NCBI GenBank assembly: GCA_964652155.1
Contig: CAZZBK010000094.1
Span: 1 to 23,801 of the forward strand
DNA from: CAZZBK01 sp964652155
GTDB lineage: Bacteria; Planctomycetota; Planctomycetia; Pirellulales; PNKZ01
Length of the DNA: 23,801 nucleotides
Reading direction: 5' to 3'
Positions 1 through 8,424 of the stretch are shown here, one piece after another (positions within the stretch are counted from its first letter, which is position 1; each line of letters starts with the position of its first letter). A model generated the notes under the pieces. The model was not told the DNA's origin. It did no database searches and was given only the letters and a program-made list of their open reading frames with translations. Both the position numbers and the translations under genes were made by a program.

Positions 1-1
1 C

Positions 2-1798
2 TACCTGTGCATGGTGCGCGAGTCGGCCTACGCGCTGCTATCGGTCATCAACGACCTTCTCGCCTACTCGAAGATCGAAGCCGGACGACTGGAACTCGAC
101 TTGACCGACTTCGACTTGCACGAGCTGATCGGCGACGCCATCAAGTCGCAAGCCGTGCGGGCCCATAAGCAAGGCCTGGAAATTGTCTACCGTATTGCGA
201 CCGAGGTCCCCCGCGCCATTTGCGGCGACGAGGTCCGGCTGCGTCAGGTCATCACCAATCTGCTCAGCAACGCGGTGAAATTCACACCGCAAGGCGAGGT
301 GCGCCTGAGCGTCGAGTGTGACGGCACGAGTCACGATCCAATCACGCTGCGGTTCTCGGTGACCGACACGGGCATTGGCATCCCGGCCGAAAAGCAGCAA
401 CTTGTGTTCGGTGCCTTCGAGCAGGCCGACGTCACCACGACACGGCGTTTCGGCGGCACCGGACTGGGGCTGAGCATCTCGGCGCGTTTGATCGAACTGA
501 TGGGAGGACGCATCTGGGTCGAGAGCGAAGTGGGCCGCGGAACGACGTTCTACTTCACGGTGCAGGTCTCGCGACCCTCGGCCGGTTGGGGCCGTTTGCC
601 CGAACCTCCCACGGAACTCGTCGGCCAGCGCGTGCTCGTGATAGACGACAATGACGCGCAGCGCGCGGTGCTCACCGAGATGATTAAGAGTTGGCGGATG
701 CAACCGACGAGCGTGGCCACCGCCGCTGCGGCCCGCGAGGCTCTCGCGCAGGCCGAGGCCAGCGGACAACCGTTCGCCGCCGCGCTCGTCGACGTGCTGC
801 TCTTCGACGACCCCGACCGGCAGTTGGTGCATGCCATCGCCCAATCGGGCCAGGTGACCGCGATTGTTCCCATGCTCACGGCCAGCTGCGCGTTCAATAC
901 GGGGGCGCAACTCCGCGCCGCCGGCGTGACCGCGCCGCTCATCAAGCCGGTCAAACCCTCCGAGCTGCTCAACATGCTCGCCGAGCAGTTTGGCCCCGAC
1001 GCCTTCTTGCCCCCCGAGCCCGATCTGGTCGAGTCGCGCACAACCGCCGTGCGCTCGCTGCGTGTATTGCTCGTGGAAGACAGCGAGGTGAATCAGATTG
1101 TAGCGCTGCGGCTGCTCACGAATCGTGGACATCATGTGCAGGTGGTGAACAACGGAGCCGAAGCGCTCGACCAATTGGAAACAGGAGGCCCTTTCGACGC
1201 CGTGCTCATGGACGTGCAAATGCCCGTGATGGACGGTCTGGCCGCAACGGCTGAAATTCGCCGCCGCGAACAAGTCAGCGGCGCTCATGTGCCGATCATC
1301 GCCATGACTGCGCATGCAATGGAAGGGGATCGTGAGAACATCTTGGCGTCAGGAATGGACGACTACGTCTCGAAGCCCGTGCGTCCCAAGGATCTCTTCG
1401 ATGCGTTGGAAGGTCTGGCGATCAACGAGTCCGCGAATGAAATGACCCCCGAGGTCGAAGCCGCCTCGACCATCGACTGGGACGCGGCAGTAGCTCGTTT
1501 GGGTGGCGACCGAGCGTTGCTCGATGAACTCATCCAGGTTTTTCTCGGCGAAGCCCCCAAGCTGCGCGAACGCATCCGCGAGGCGGTCGAGCATCGCGAC
1601 GCTCCGCAGTTGCGGTTGGCTTCCCACACGCTTAAGGGGGCCGTGAGCAACTTCGCGGCCAAAAACGCCTTCGAGGCCGCCCTGCGGTTGGAAACTCTCG
1701 CCCAGAATGGTAACTTGACGGGCGTTGAGTCGGCCCTGGCCGAGTTTGAAATTGAACTCGACGTGCTCCTGGAGAGCTTGTCGAGCTCGCCAAATTGA
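2..1798 (+). CDS. Hybrid sensor histidine kinase (HATPase-REC-REC-HPt), 5' end outside window
   Basis: This is a multistep phosphorelay kinase cut by the window start. The frame is open from base 2, so the first in-frame ATG at 11 is not the true start. Numbering from that ATG, residues 1-28 are the second half of a HisKA dimerisation helix (INDLLAYSKIEAGRL); the phospho-accepting His lies upstream of the window. The HATPase_c domain spans about 35-187, with N-box around N83/N87, G1 DTGIGIP (119-125) and G2 GGTGLGLS (148-155). REC1 is about 206-326 (likely acceptor D261, Lys312). REC2 is about 350-470 (D401 in LMDVQMPVMDG, Lys455). A C-terminal HPt domain (about 490-590) carries H539 in ASHTLKGA. 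The order is that of BarA/ArcB-type kinases. A second regulator gene follows after 28 bases, probably in the same operon. The sensed signal cannot be told because the N-terminus is missing. Confidence 0.95.
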   Translation, partial: YLCMVRESAYALLSVINDLLAYSKIEAGRLELDLTDFDLHELIGDAIKSQAVRAHKQGLEIVYRIATEVPRAICGDEVRLRQVITNLLSNAVKFTPQGEVRLSVECDGTSHDPITLRFSVTDTGIGIPAEKQQLVFGAFEQADVTTTRRFGGTGLGLSISARLIELMGGRIWVESEVGRGTTFYFTVQVSRPSAGWGRLPEPPTELVGQRVLVIDDNDAQRAVLTEMIKSWRMQPTSVATAAAAREALAQAEASGQPFAAALVDVLLFDDPDRQLVHAIAQSGQVTAIVPMLTASCAFNTGAQLRAAGVTAPLIKPVKPSELLNMLAEQFGPDAFLPPEPDLVESRTTAVRSLRVLLVEDSEVNQIVALRLLTNRGHHVQVVNNGAEALDQLETGGPFDAVLMDVQMPVMDGLAATAEIRRREQVSGAHVPIIAMTAHAMEGDRENILASGMDDYVSKPVRPKDLFDALEGLAINESANEMTPEVEAASTIDWDAAVARLGGDRALLDELIQVFLGEAPKLRERIREAVEHRDAPQLRLASHTLKGAVSNFAAKNAFEAALRLETLAQNGNLTGVESALAEFEIELDVLLESLSSSPN

Positions 1799-1826
1799 TG
1801 CATCGCCCGTGCTTGAGGAGTTTGTG

Positions 1827-2711
1827 ATGACAGTGGTGCTCGTGGTCGACGACTCGGCCGTCGACCGGCATTTGGCCGCGAGCCTGTTGCGTCAACACAG
1901 CCAGTTGGATGTACTCGAGGCCGACGGGGGCGCTACGGCGTTGCGGCTGCTCGAAGAGCAACCCATCGACGTTGTGGTGACCGACCTGCAAATGCCCGAG
2001 GTGACAGGCCTCGATCTCGTGCGGCAAGCCCGCACGAGGTTCCCTCATACGGCGGTCGTCATCATCACCTCGCAAGGGAGCGAGGAATTCGCGATCGAAG
2101 CCCTGCGTAGCGGCGCAGCCAGCTACCTCCCCAAGGCGCGCATGGCGCAAGATCTGCACAACACCATCGAGCATGTGCTGGCCGCCTCTCGGGCCGACCG
2201 ATCGCACGAACAACTGCTCGACTCGCTGCAAGTCAGCGAGTCGCATTTCACGATCGCCAACGATCCGGACCTCGTGCCTCCGCTGGTCGAGCACCTGCGC
2301 GACGAGTTGATCCGGATGCGCATCTGCGACGAGGCCGAGTTGACACGGATCGGCATCGCCGTGCATGAGTCGCTCGTCAACGCCATCGACCACGGCAACC
2401 TCGAACTGAGCAGCGACCTGCGCGAGGATGACGACCGTCGCTATCACGCCCTGGCCAATGCTCGCCGCGCGGAAAAGCCTTACAGCGATCGTCGCGTGCA
2501 TTTTCAATTACGCGTGACGCGCGACGAGGCACGCTGCATGGTGACCGACGAGGGGCCAGGCTTCGACCCCTCGAAACTGCCCGACCCCACCGACCCCGCC
2601 AATCTCGAACGGGTCTTCGGTCGCGGGCTGTTGCTGATCCGGACCTTCATGGACGATGTGTTTCACAACGAGCGCGGCAACCAGATCACGATGGTCAAAC
2701 GGCGACAGTAA
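1827..2711 (+). CDS. Response regulator fused to RsbW-like HATPase domain
   Basis: The protein has 294 residues. An N-terminal receiver domain (about 2-120) shows the acidic pair D8/D9, the acceptor D53 in VVTDLQMPEVTG and K103. After a linker, the C-terminal half is an anti-sigma-factor-type ATPase (HATPase_c_2). Its N-box is HESLVNAIDHGN (180-191), a G1-like DEGPGFDP spans 241-248, and GRGLLLI spans 265-271. There is no DHp helix, so it is not a sensor kinase. RsbW/SpoIIAB relatives phosphorylate anti-sigma antagonists or sequester sigma factors, so phosphorylation of D53 probably gates a serine-kinase or partner-switch output. That output is inference. The start at 1827 is chosen because GAGGAG (1815-1820) lies 6 bases upstream and the receiver begins right after it; the frame is open further upstream but overlaps the kinase gene. 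It lies 28 bases behind the hybrid kinase, which could be its phosphodonor. Confidence 0.93.
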   Translation: MTVVLVVDDSAVDRHLAASLLRQHSQLDVLEADGGATALRLLEEQPIDVVVTDLQMPEVTGLDLVRQARTRFPHTAVVIITSQGSEEFAIEALRSGAASYLPKARMAQDLHNTIEHVLAASRADRSHEQLLDSLQVSESHFTIANDPDLVPPLVEHLRDELIRMRICDEAELTRIGIAVHESLVNAIDHGNLELSSDLREDDDRRYHALANARRAEKPYSDRRVHFQLRVTRDEARCMVTDEGPGFDPSKLPDPTDPANLERVFGRGLLLIRTFMDDVFHNERGNQITMVKRRQ

Positions 2712-3054
2712 CGGTCTCCAACCGACCGAAAAACTCACGTGGCCCTCTCGCAACCGTTATAACCGGCATCGTTGCGCACTGCTGGGTGTTAAACCGTAGG
2801 GGCTCTGCTCGACGTAAAGCGTCTGCGCGATTTGTGTGTTCTGCCGGTGCCGTCGGTTGTAGCCAGCTTAGCGTGCCGACGCTAAGCATTGGATTCGCTT
2901 TACAACTTCAGACGATGCTGCCAATACAGCCGAACATAGCGTCCCTGCACTAGAGATGACTTGCGCGGCTTTTTCATCCACATCCGATCGTGCAGACGGT
3001 TTCGAGGCCATCTTTCCCAAGATGCCGAATTGCGCGGTCGACAGCGAGGCGGCG
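2712..3054. other. Intergenic region between regulator and surface-protein genes
   Basis: These 343 bases contain no convincing gene. They hold an 8-bp perfect hairpin (2866-2887, listed separately) and a weak -35-like TTTACA at 2899-2904 without a good -10 partner. A short open frame continues upstream from the gene at 3055 to an ATG at 2956, but the later start has the better ribosome site and exposes the signal peptide. The promoter of the downstream surface-protein gene presumably lies here. Confidence 0.5.
2866..2887. repeat. Perfect 8-bp inverted repeat (hairpin)
   Basis: GCTTAGCG and CGCTAAGC are exact reverse complements separated by a 6-base loop. The element lies 155 bases after the regulator stop and about 170 bases before the next start. 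It has no following T-run, so it could be a factor-independent terminator without U-tract, a dyad operator or an RNA hairpin. Sequence alone does not decide. Confidence 0.45.
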
Positions 3055-4272
3055 ATGCGAAGCAATCTGAAGTTGGGTGCCCTGACCGTGGCCGCGTGGC
3101 TGACGCTGCTGGGGCGCTCCTGGGCCGATGAGCCCATGATCCAATTGGCCACGCATTGGGTGGAGCAAGAAGCTGTCCCTCCCGGCGCACGACCCGTGCT
3201 CACCGCGCCGACCGAGACACGCCCGACCTACGGCATCGCGCAGCCCAATACCCCCGGCTGGTCGCCGCCTCCGACGGGCTTTAGTCCGCCGCAGTCCGCT
3301 CTGTCGACGCCCCCCGTGGGCAGTTACGCCCCCGCGACAACCAGCTACCCCACGACGTTCGGCAGCATCGCGTCCGCATTCGACTCATGCTGCGGAGGCA
3401 ATGAGTCCTGCACCGATCCGAACATGTGCGACGACCGCTGCCCGCGCTGGGGGCTCGAACTGTTCACCAACTACGACTCGTGGCGCGGTATTTCCGAAGA
3501 CATCTATCAAAACAACAACGGCGCGTCCTACGGATTCAACGCCGGTGTACCCATTCCCTTGCTCAGCGCGCTGGGCATGGGTGCCCAATTCGGCGGGAGC
3601 TACGGCACCTATGACTACATGGGTCGACCGCTCGCCGAACAAAACAGAATCCAGCAGCAGACGTTTGCCACGGCGGGTCTGTTTCGCCGCGCCGACGCCA
3701 ATCTTCCGATCAGTCTCGCATTCGCCCACGACTGGATGGCCAACGAGAACTTTGGCAGCGTGTCGGACGAGCCGTTCCTCGCGCAGTGGCGTGCCCAGGT
3801 CGGCTACATGATCAACCCGCGCCACGAAATCGGCGTCTGGGGAAGTTGGCTCGAACGTTTTGACACGCAGCAAAATGATGTCACCAACTCGCTGCTCACC
3901 TACCGGCCCGTAAGTCAGCTCAACCTCTACTGGCACTGTAAGTCGTGTTGGCGCGGAGCCGATTTCTGGACCTGGGTCGGCCTGCCCGATCGCCGTCGCG
4001 GAAACGGCGACGGTACGCTCGGCGAGTTCATTGTCGGGTCGGCCATCAATGTCCCGATCAACGATCGCCTCGCCGTGATGGGCAACTGCGTCTACATGAA
4101 GCCGTCGGCCAATGCCGGTTTCACCGCCAGCGCGCAGGACGGCTTCAATCTCAGCTTGGGCATCGCCTGGTACCCCGGTCGTCAAGCCCGTAGTTGCACC
4201 GTCGCCGGCCGCACCTGGATGCCGCTCCTGCCTGTGGCGAACAATGGCAACTTCTGGGTCGACCGCTACTAA
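3055..4272 (+). CDS. Exported Pro/Cys-rich surface protein with barrel-like C-terminal part
   Basis: The product has 405 residues. A Sec signal peptide occupies about 1-24, with a hydrophobic core around LGALTVAAWLTLL and a probable cut after SWA. A proline/serine/threonine-rich stretch follows (about 43-102), then a cysteine cluster (C112, C113, C119, C125, C129). From there to the end alternating aromatic and polar segments rich in Gly, Trp and Tyr look like beta-strands of an outer-membrane barrel. Large secreted proteins of this build are common in planctomycetes; it may belong to one of their lineage-specific DUF families (DUF6666 is a guess I could not check). ATG 3055 is preferred over the in-frame ATG at 2956 because GAGG (3046-3049) sits 5 bases upstream and the signal peptide then starts at residue 1. 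The role is unknown; a structural or pore function in the cell envelope is inferred. Confidence 0.75.
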   Translation: MRSNLKLGALTVAAWLTLLGRSWADEPMIQLATHWVEQEAVPPGARPVLTAPTETRPTYGIAQPNTPGWSPPPTGFSPPQSALSTPPVGSYAPATTSYPTTFGSIASAFDSCCGGNESCTDPNMCDDRCPRWGLELFTNYDSWRGISEDIYQNNNGASYGFNAGVPIPLLSALGMGAQFGGSYGTYDYMGRPLAEQNRIQQQTFATAGLFRRADANLPISLAFAHDWMANENFGSVSDEPFLAQWRAQVGYMINPRHEIGVWGSWLERFDTQQNDVTNSLLTYRPVSQLNLYWHCKSCWRGADFWTWVGLPDRRRGNGDGTLGEFIVGSAINVPINDRLAVMGNCVYMKPSANAGFTASAQDGFNLSLGIAWYPGRQARSCTVAGRTWMPLLPVANNGNFWVDRY

Positions 4273-4317
4273 CCTTGTCGCATGACATTCGCCTGGGTCG
4301 ACATACACACACCCTAG

Positions 4318-4336
4318 CCGGTCCGTCTCGGACCGG
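4318..4336. terminator. Hairpin between convergent genes, possible bidirectional terminator
   Basis: CCGGTCC and GGACCGG form a perfect 7-bp stem around a 5-base loop, 46 bases after the surface-protein stop and between two convergent genes. A weaker 5-bp stem, GGTCC with GGACC, follows at 4418-4432. Neither has a T-run, so the terminator call rests on position and GC-rich symmetry only. Confidence 0.4.
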
Positions 4337-4463
4337 TGGTGAGCGGCACTCAGCACACGACCACTTCGCCTCTGATCCCGCCCTGCCCTCAACACACACT
4401 TCGCGCTCAACACGAATGGTCCGAGATGGACCGGCAATCGAAGGAGCGTCACGACGCTGGTCT

Positions 4464-6338
4464 TCAACGCTCGCACCATCGTTGCCACATCGTGCGGTAT
4501 GCGTCTTCGAGTTCGCGTGTGAATCGCCCGGCGTCACACAGCGGCGATTGTCCCATGCGGGCCCGCAGCTCGCGTCGCAGTTGCGCCAAGCGTGGCCAGT
4601 CGTTCGCCAGCCTCGCCGCGATCTCGACAAACTCGTCCGGCGATTGGGCGATCAACTCAACAAGCCCCACCTGAGTGAGCACGCTCGACACCATGCGTCC
4701 CGCATAACGATTGCCGTAGAGCGTGATCATCGGCACGCCCATCCACAGCGCCTCGCAGGTGGTCGTGTGTCCGCTCCAGGGGGTCACATCGAGCGAGATA
4801 TCAAGATCCAAATAGTGAACCATGTGGTTCGCGGTCGAGGGCCAGGTGTCGCTAAACTCTAACCGACTGGCATCAATGCCACGGCGCGCAAACGAGTCGA
4901 CGAACGGTTGCCGCCGCTCGCCGCGACAGGTCTTGCGAACGATTCTTAAATGCGCCGAAGGCACGGCATGCAAGACTTTTGCCCACAGATCGAGTGTCGA
5001 GTCACTGAGCTTCGACAAATTGTGCAACGAACCAAACACGATATAGCCACGCTGCTCGGCGGGTAGAGGCGTCGGCGGCGGTGCGTCGCCAGCCGGCGAA
5101 TAGCAGCAAAAGATCGTCGGCAGCCGCACCAGTTGCTCGGTGTGCCGGACCGGCTCCCCCGGCGGATCGCACACCATGTCGGTGATCCGGTAGTCGATCG
5201 AGGGCACACCCGTCGTGTTCACGTATCCCAGATACGTCACCTGCACCGGGGCCATGCGCTGCGCGACCGCCACCAATCGATTGCGGGTCGTGTGTCCGTG
5301 CAACTCGACGAGAATATCGAGTTGGTCCGCGCGCACCTGCTCGATCAACTGCTGATCGGGCAGATTGCGAATCCTTCGCCAGGTGGCCGACGTTTGTTGC
5401 AAATGATCGCTGAGCGCGTCGTGCGTGACGGTGTCGTCGTAGCAGTAAATTTCGAATCGACGCGGGTCGTGCTTCCGCAACACGCTCAGCATGAAGAACG
5501 CGACCGGATGCGACTTCCAATCGCCTGACAGGTAACCGACCCGCAACGGTCGATCAGCACGGCGGCTTTGTGTCCACGCCGGAGGCGGTGGTAGGTGTTG
5601 GGCATGCTGCTCGCCCCAGCGACGGTGCTCGATGAACAACGCGTCGGGGCTCATGCGGTCGTCGTAGTTGAGTGCGAAGAGCAAATTCGAGTGTGCCTCG
5701 GCAAAATCTGGTTTCAACTCCAGCGACCGGCGATAGAGCGGGATGGCTTCGAGCGGACGCTCGTCGAGCGCGTACGCCGCGCCTAGATTGTTCAGGGCCA
5801 ACGGCATGTCGGGCGACAGTGCCAACGCGCGCTCGAAACACGCTTCCCCCTCCCGACCTCGATTCAGCTTGCTGTACTCGCACCCCAGGTTGTTCCAGGC
5901 GTCATGGTGTCGCGGATTGAGTTCAACCGTATGCTGGAACAGCGCGATGGCGTTGTCGGTGTTCCACAGATCGCTTTGCACCAGCCCCCCCTTGTAATAC
6001 ACCTCGGGGCTGTCGGGGCGCAGCGCGCCGGCGCGTTGCAGCCAGTTCCAAGCCTCTTCGAGGCGGTGGAGCTTTCGCAGCACTTCGCCGCCGTTGGCGA
6101 GCATCACGGCATCGTTAAACTGCACCAGCTCCAGGGCCCGATGGATGTATTGAATCGCCTCGTCGAGTCGCCCCTGCTCATGGGCCACGCATCCCAACAA
6201 ATGCCAGGCGGCCGGATGTTGCGGCGCGACACCGAGCACCTGGCGATACGCGCTCTCAGCCTGGGCGTAATGCCCCTGCCGATGCAGGGCGATGGCCGAC
6301 TCGATCTGCTCGCGATAAGGATCGGTGGGCACGCTCAT
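4464..6338 (-). CDS. TPR protein with GT41 (O-GlcNAc-transferase/SPINDLY-like) domain, copy 1
   Basis: The product has 624 residues. The N-terminal part (about 8-215) is a run of roughly six tetratricopeptide repeats. Residues about 264-620 match the catalytic region of GT41 glycosyltransferases. By comparison with human OGT, H277 in SHPVAFF matches the active-site His, K443 in FGSLHNLSKL matches the UDP-binding Lys, and GHTTTCEALWMG (523-534) matches the nucleotide-sugar loop. GT41 enzymes put GlcNAc, or fucose in plant SPINDLY, on Ser/Thr; bacterial donors and targets are mostly unknown. No signal peptide is visible, so it is probably cytoplasmic. It begins 3 bases after the stop of the paralogous gene upstream, so the two are almost certainly co-transcribed. 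All recognisable catalytic residues are present, so an active enzyme is expected. The target protein is not evident from the neighbourhood. Confidence 0.9.
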   Translation of the reverse strand: MSVPTDPYREQIESAIALHRQGHYAQAESAYRQVLGVAPQHPAAWHLLGCVAHEQGRLDEAIQYIHRALELVQFNDAVMLANGGEVLRKLHRLEEAWNWLQRAGALRPDSPEVYYKGGLVQSDLWNTDNAIALFQHTVELNPRHHDAWNNLGCEYSKLNRGREGEACFERALALSPDMPLALNNLGAAYALDERPLEAIPLYRRSLELKPDFAEAHSNLLFALNYDDRMSPDALFIEHRRWGEQHAQHLPPPPAWTQSRRADRPLRVGYLSGDWKSHPVAFFMLSVLRKHDPRRFEIYCYDDTVTHDALSDHLQQTSATWRRIRNLPDQQLIEQVRADQLDILVELHGHTTRNRLVAVAQRMAPVQVTYLGYVNTTGVPSIDYRITDMVCDPPGEPVRHTEQLVRLPTIFCCYSPAGDAPPPTPLPAEQRGYIVFGSLHNLSKLSDSTLDLWAKVLHAVPSAHLRIVRKTCRGERRQPFVDSFARRGIDASRLEFSDTWPSTANHMVHYLDLDISLDVTPWSGHTTTCEALWMGVPMITLYGNRYAGRMVSSVLTQVGLVELIAQSPDEFVEIAARLANDWPRLAQLRRELRARMGQSPLCDAGRFTRELEDAYRTMWQRWCER

Positions 6339-6341
6339 GTT

Positions 6342-8324
6342 CTACTCGGGGTGAGTCTCTAGCCAGCGCAGCCACATCGCGCGATAGGCCTGCTCGAGGC
6401 GGCGCGTAAAGCCCACCGCATCACACAAGCCGCTCTGCGCCATCTCGTCGCGCAGCGTGGCACGCAGCGCCGGCAGTTCACTGCGCCGCTCGGCAAGCTG
6501 GGCCGCAAGTTCCACGTACTGCTCGTGTGTCTCGGCAATCCATTCGTTCCGTCCGAGGGCCGTGAGCGCGCTGGCCACCAATCTTCCACAACGTCGCGTG
6601 CCGCGCCAAGTGAGCATGGGCACTCCCATCCAGAGTGCGTCGCACGCCGTCGTGTGCCCGCTCCAGGGGAACACGTCGAGCGCCACGTCAACCTGGGCGT
6701 AGATGTCGAGGTGCGTTCGCTCGCTCAGGTCATGATCGAAGAGTAACCGCTGGCGTTCGATCCCCCGCTGCCGGAACTGCTCGGTGACATAATCGATGAC
6801 CGGGCCGCGAAACGTCGTGCGAAACAGCAGCAGCCGCGCGTCGCTGACCCGTCGCAGGACCGCTGCCCAAACGTCAAACACATCGGCGTTCATCTTGGCC
6901 AGCCCGTGTAGCGAGCCGAACGTGAACGGCTCGCCCCGCGCAACCGGAGACGGCGCCACGGTGGGGGCGCTGCTCGGCGGCGCGTAACAGGCAAAGCATG
7001 GGTCGAGCCGCACTAGCTGTTCCGTGTACAGGGCGTCACTCCCCGGCGGGTCGAGCACCGAGTCGCTGAGCAAGTAATCGACCCGCGAGAGGCCCGTGGT
7101 ATTGGCGTATCCCAGGTACGTGACTTGAATCGGAGCGGTTCGCGCCGCCAACGGGACCAGCCGCGCCAGCGATGTGTGCCCCGACAGGTCGACGAGGATA
7201 TCGATGTTGTCGGAGCGGACCTGTTGCACGAATCGCTGGTCATCCCAGCCGTAGGTGGCTCGCCATTCGCCGACGTAAGACCGAAGCTGCTCGGTGACCG
7301 CGTCGGGAAAAGGCGCATCGCTGTAGCCGATGGTCGAGACCTGCGCGCGATCGTGCTGCCTGAAGAACGGCTCGACAAACCGTGCCAACGCATGCTCGCG
7401 AAAGTCACCCGACATATACCCTATGCGCAGCACGCGATGCGGATCGCGCGACACACGCAGCGTCGGCAACGGTTTCAGCCGGGCCTCGAACTGCGCGCCC
7501 CATTGGCGATGCTCCTCGAAGATCGTCCGCGCATCGAGCCGCGGATGATAGTTGAGCGACAGCAGCAGCCGATTCGATGGCAACTGTTGCTGCGGCGCGA
7601 ACGGCAGCGCGCCGCGTAACACGTCGATTGCCCGCTCGATTTGCCCCAGGTGTGAGAGCGCAACGTTCAAATTCTCGTAGGCGAGAAAATGCCGCGGCGC
7701 GAGCTGAATGGCCCGTTCGTAACAGGCCACCGCTTCGAGCAGTTCGTGGCGTTGCTGCATCGAGTTGCCCAAGTTGTTCCACGCGTCGGGATTACAGGGG
7801 TCCAACTCGATGGCCCGGCGAAGCCAGAGGACGGTTTCCTCGAACCGTCCCTGCCGGATCAAGGCATTGGCCAGTCCGAGCGCGGCGGCGGCGTAGTTCG
7901 GCCGGATCTCCAAGGCCCTTCGGTAGGCCTGTTCGCTCGTGCTGAAGAGCAGCAGGTCGTTGCAGACGCCCCCCAGGTTGCACCAGCCTTCGTCGTAACT
8001 CGGGTTGATGGACACAGCCTGTTGCAAGGCGAGCCGCGCACGATGCCGTTGCCCGCTCGCCCGCAAGGCCGCTCCGTAGGTGTTGCAGATCAGGGCATTG
8101 CCCGGCTCGATCCGCAAGGCCGTTTGCACACACTCGACGCTCCGCGGGTAGTCGCCGCGCTGATAGGCGGCCAGCCCCAGGTAATGCCAGGTCGAGGCAT
8201 CGCGGGGCTGATCGTGCAGCACTGCCTCATAGAGTTGCTCGGCCGCGGCGAACTGCTGCTGACGATGCAACTGCATCGCCTCGATCAACCGCGGATCGGT
8301 GGATGAAACAGACAAGTGCGACAC
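6342..8324 (-). CDS. TPR protein with GT41 (O-GlcNAc-transferase-like) domain, copy 2
   Basis: The product has 660 residues and is a diverged paralogue of the next gene downstream. About seven TPR units fill residues 8-260 (for example AWNNLGNSMQ and AYENLNVALS). The GT41 catalytic region runs from about 297 to the end: H311 in GDFREHALARF, K477 in FGSLHGLAKM, and GHTTACDALWMG (556-567). All match OGT active-site positions. The predicted start codon is GTG at 8324 with no clear Shine-Dalgarno; an ATG at 8276 is the alternative, though it would trim the first TPR. The ferredoxin gene ends 100 bases upstream on the same strand, so read-through from the long array is possible but not shown. Two tandem enzymes with different TPR arrays suggest two acceptor-protein sets. 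This is inference. Confidence 0.9.
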   Translation of the reverse strand: MSHLSVSSTDPRLIEAMQLHRQQQFAAAEQLYEAVLHDQPRDASTWHYLGLAAYQRGDYPRSVECVQTALRIEPGNALICNTYGAALRASGQRHRARLALQQAVSINPSYDEGWCNLGGVCNDLLLFSTSEQAYRRALEIRPNYAAAALGLANALIRQGRFEETVLWLRRAIELDPCNPDAWNNLGNSMQQRHELLEAVACYERAIQLAPRHFLAYENLNVALSHLGQIERAIDVLRGALPFAPQQQLPSNRLLLSLNYHPRLDARTIFEEHRQWGAQFEARLKPLPTLRVSRDPHRVLRIGYMSGDFREHALARFVEPFFRQHDRAQVSTIGYSDAPFPDAVTEQLRSYVGEWRATYGWDDQRFVQQVRSDNIDILVDLSGHTSLARLVPLAARTAPIQVTYLGYANTTGLSRVDYLLSDSVLDPPGSDALYTEQLVRLDPCFACYAPPSSAPTVAPSPVARGEPFTFGSLHGLAKMNADVFDVWAAVLRRVSDARLLLFRTTFRGPVIDYVTEQFRQRGIERQRLLFDHDLSERTHLDIYAQVDVALDVFPWSGHTTACDALWMGVPMLTWRGTRRCGRLVASALTALGRNEWIAETHEQYVELAAQLAERRSELPALRATLRDEMAQSGLCDAVGFTRRLEQAYRAMWLRWLETHPE

Positions 8325-8424
8325 TCGGTTCGACGGATGTGCCCGAAACTCGCTGCTGTCACACAGGGGGACAGACTCGCCACGCGAACGGTGAACGCAA
8401 TTATACGCTACCGCAGTGCGCAGA

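Noticed and set aside
38..1315. Long open frame antisense to the hybrid kinase
   Set aside because: It is a shadow of a GC-rich gene: the translation is His/Arg/Gly-rich without any domain, whereas the plus frame has every kinase motif.
2899..2928. Sigma-70 promoter TTTACA ... AATACA before the surface-protein gene
   Set aside because: The -10 match is poor and the spacer is 18 bases; not distinguishable from chance.
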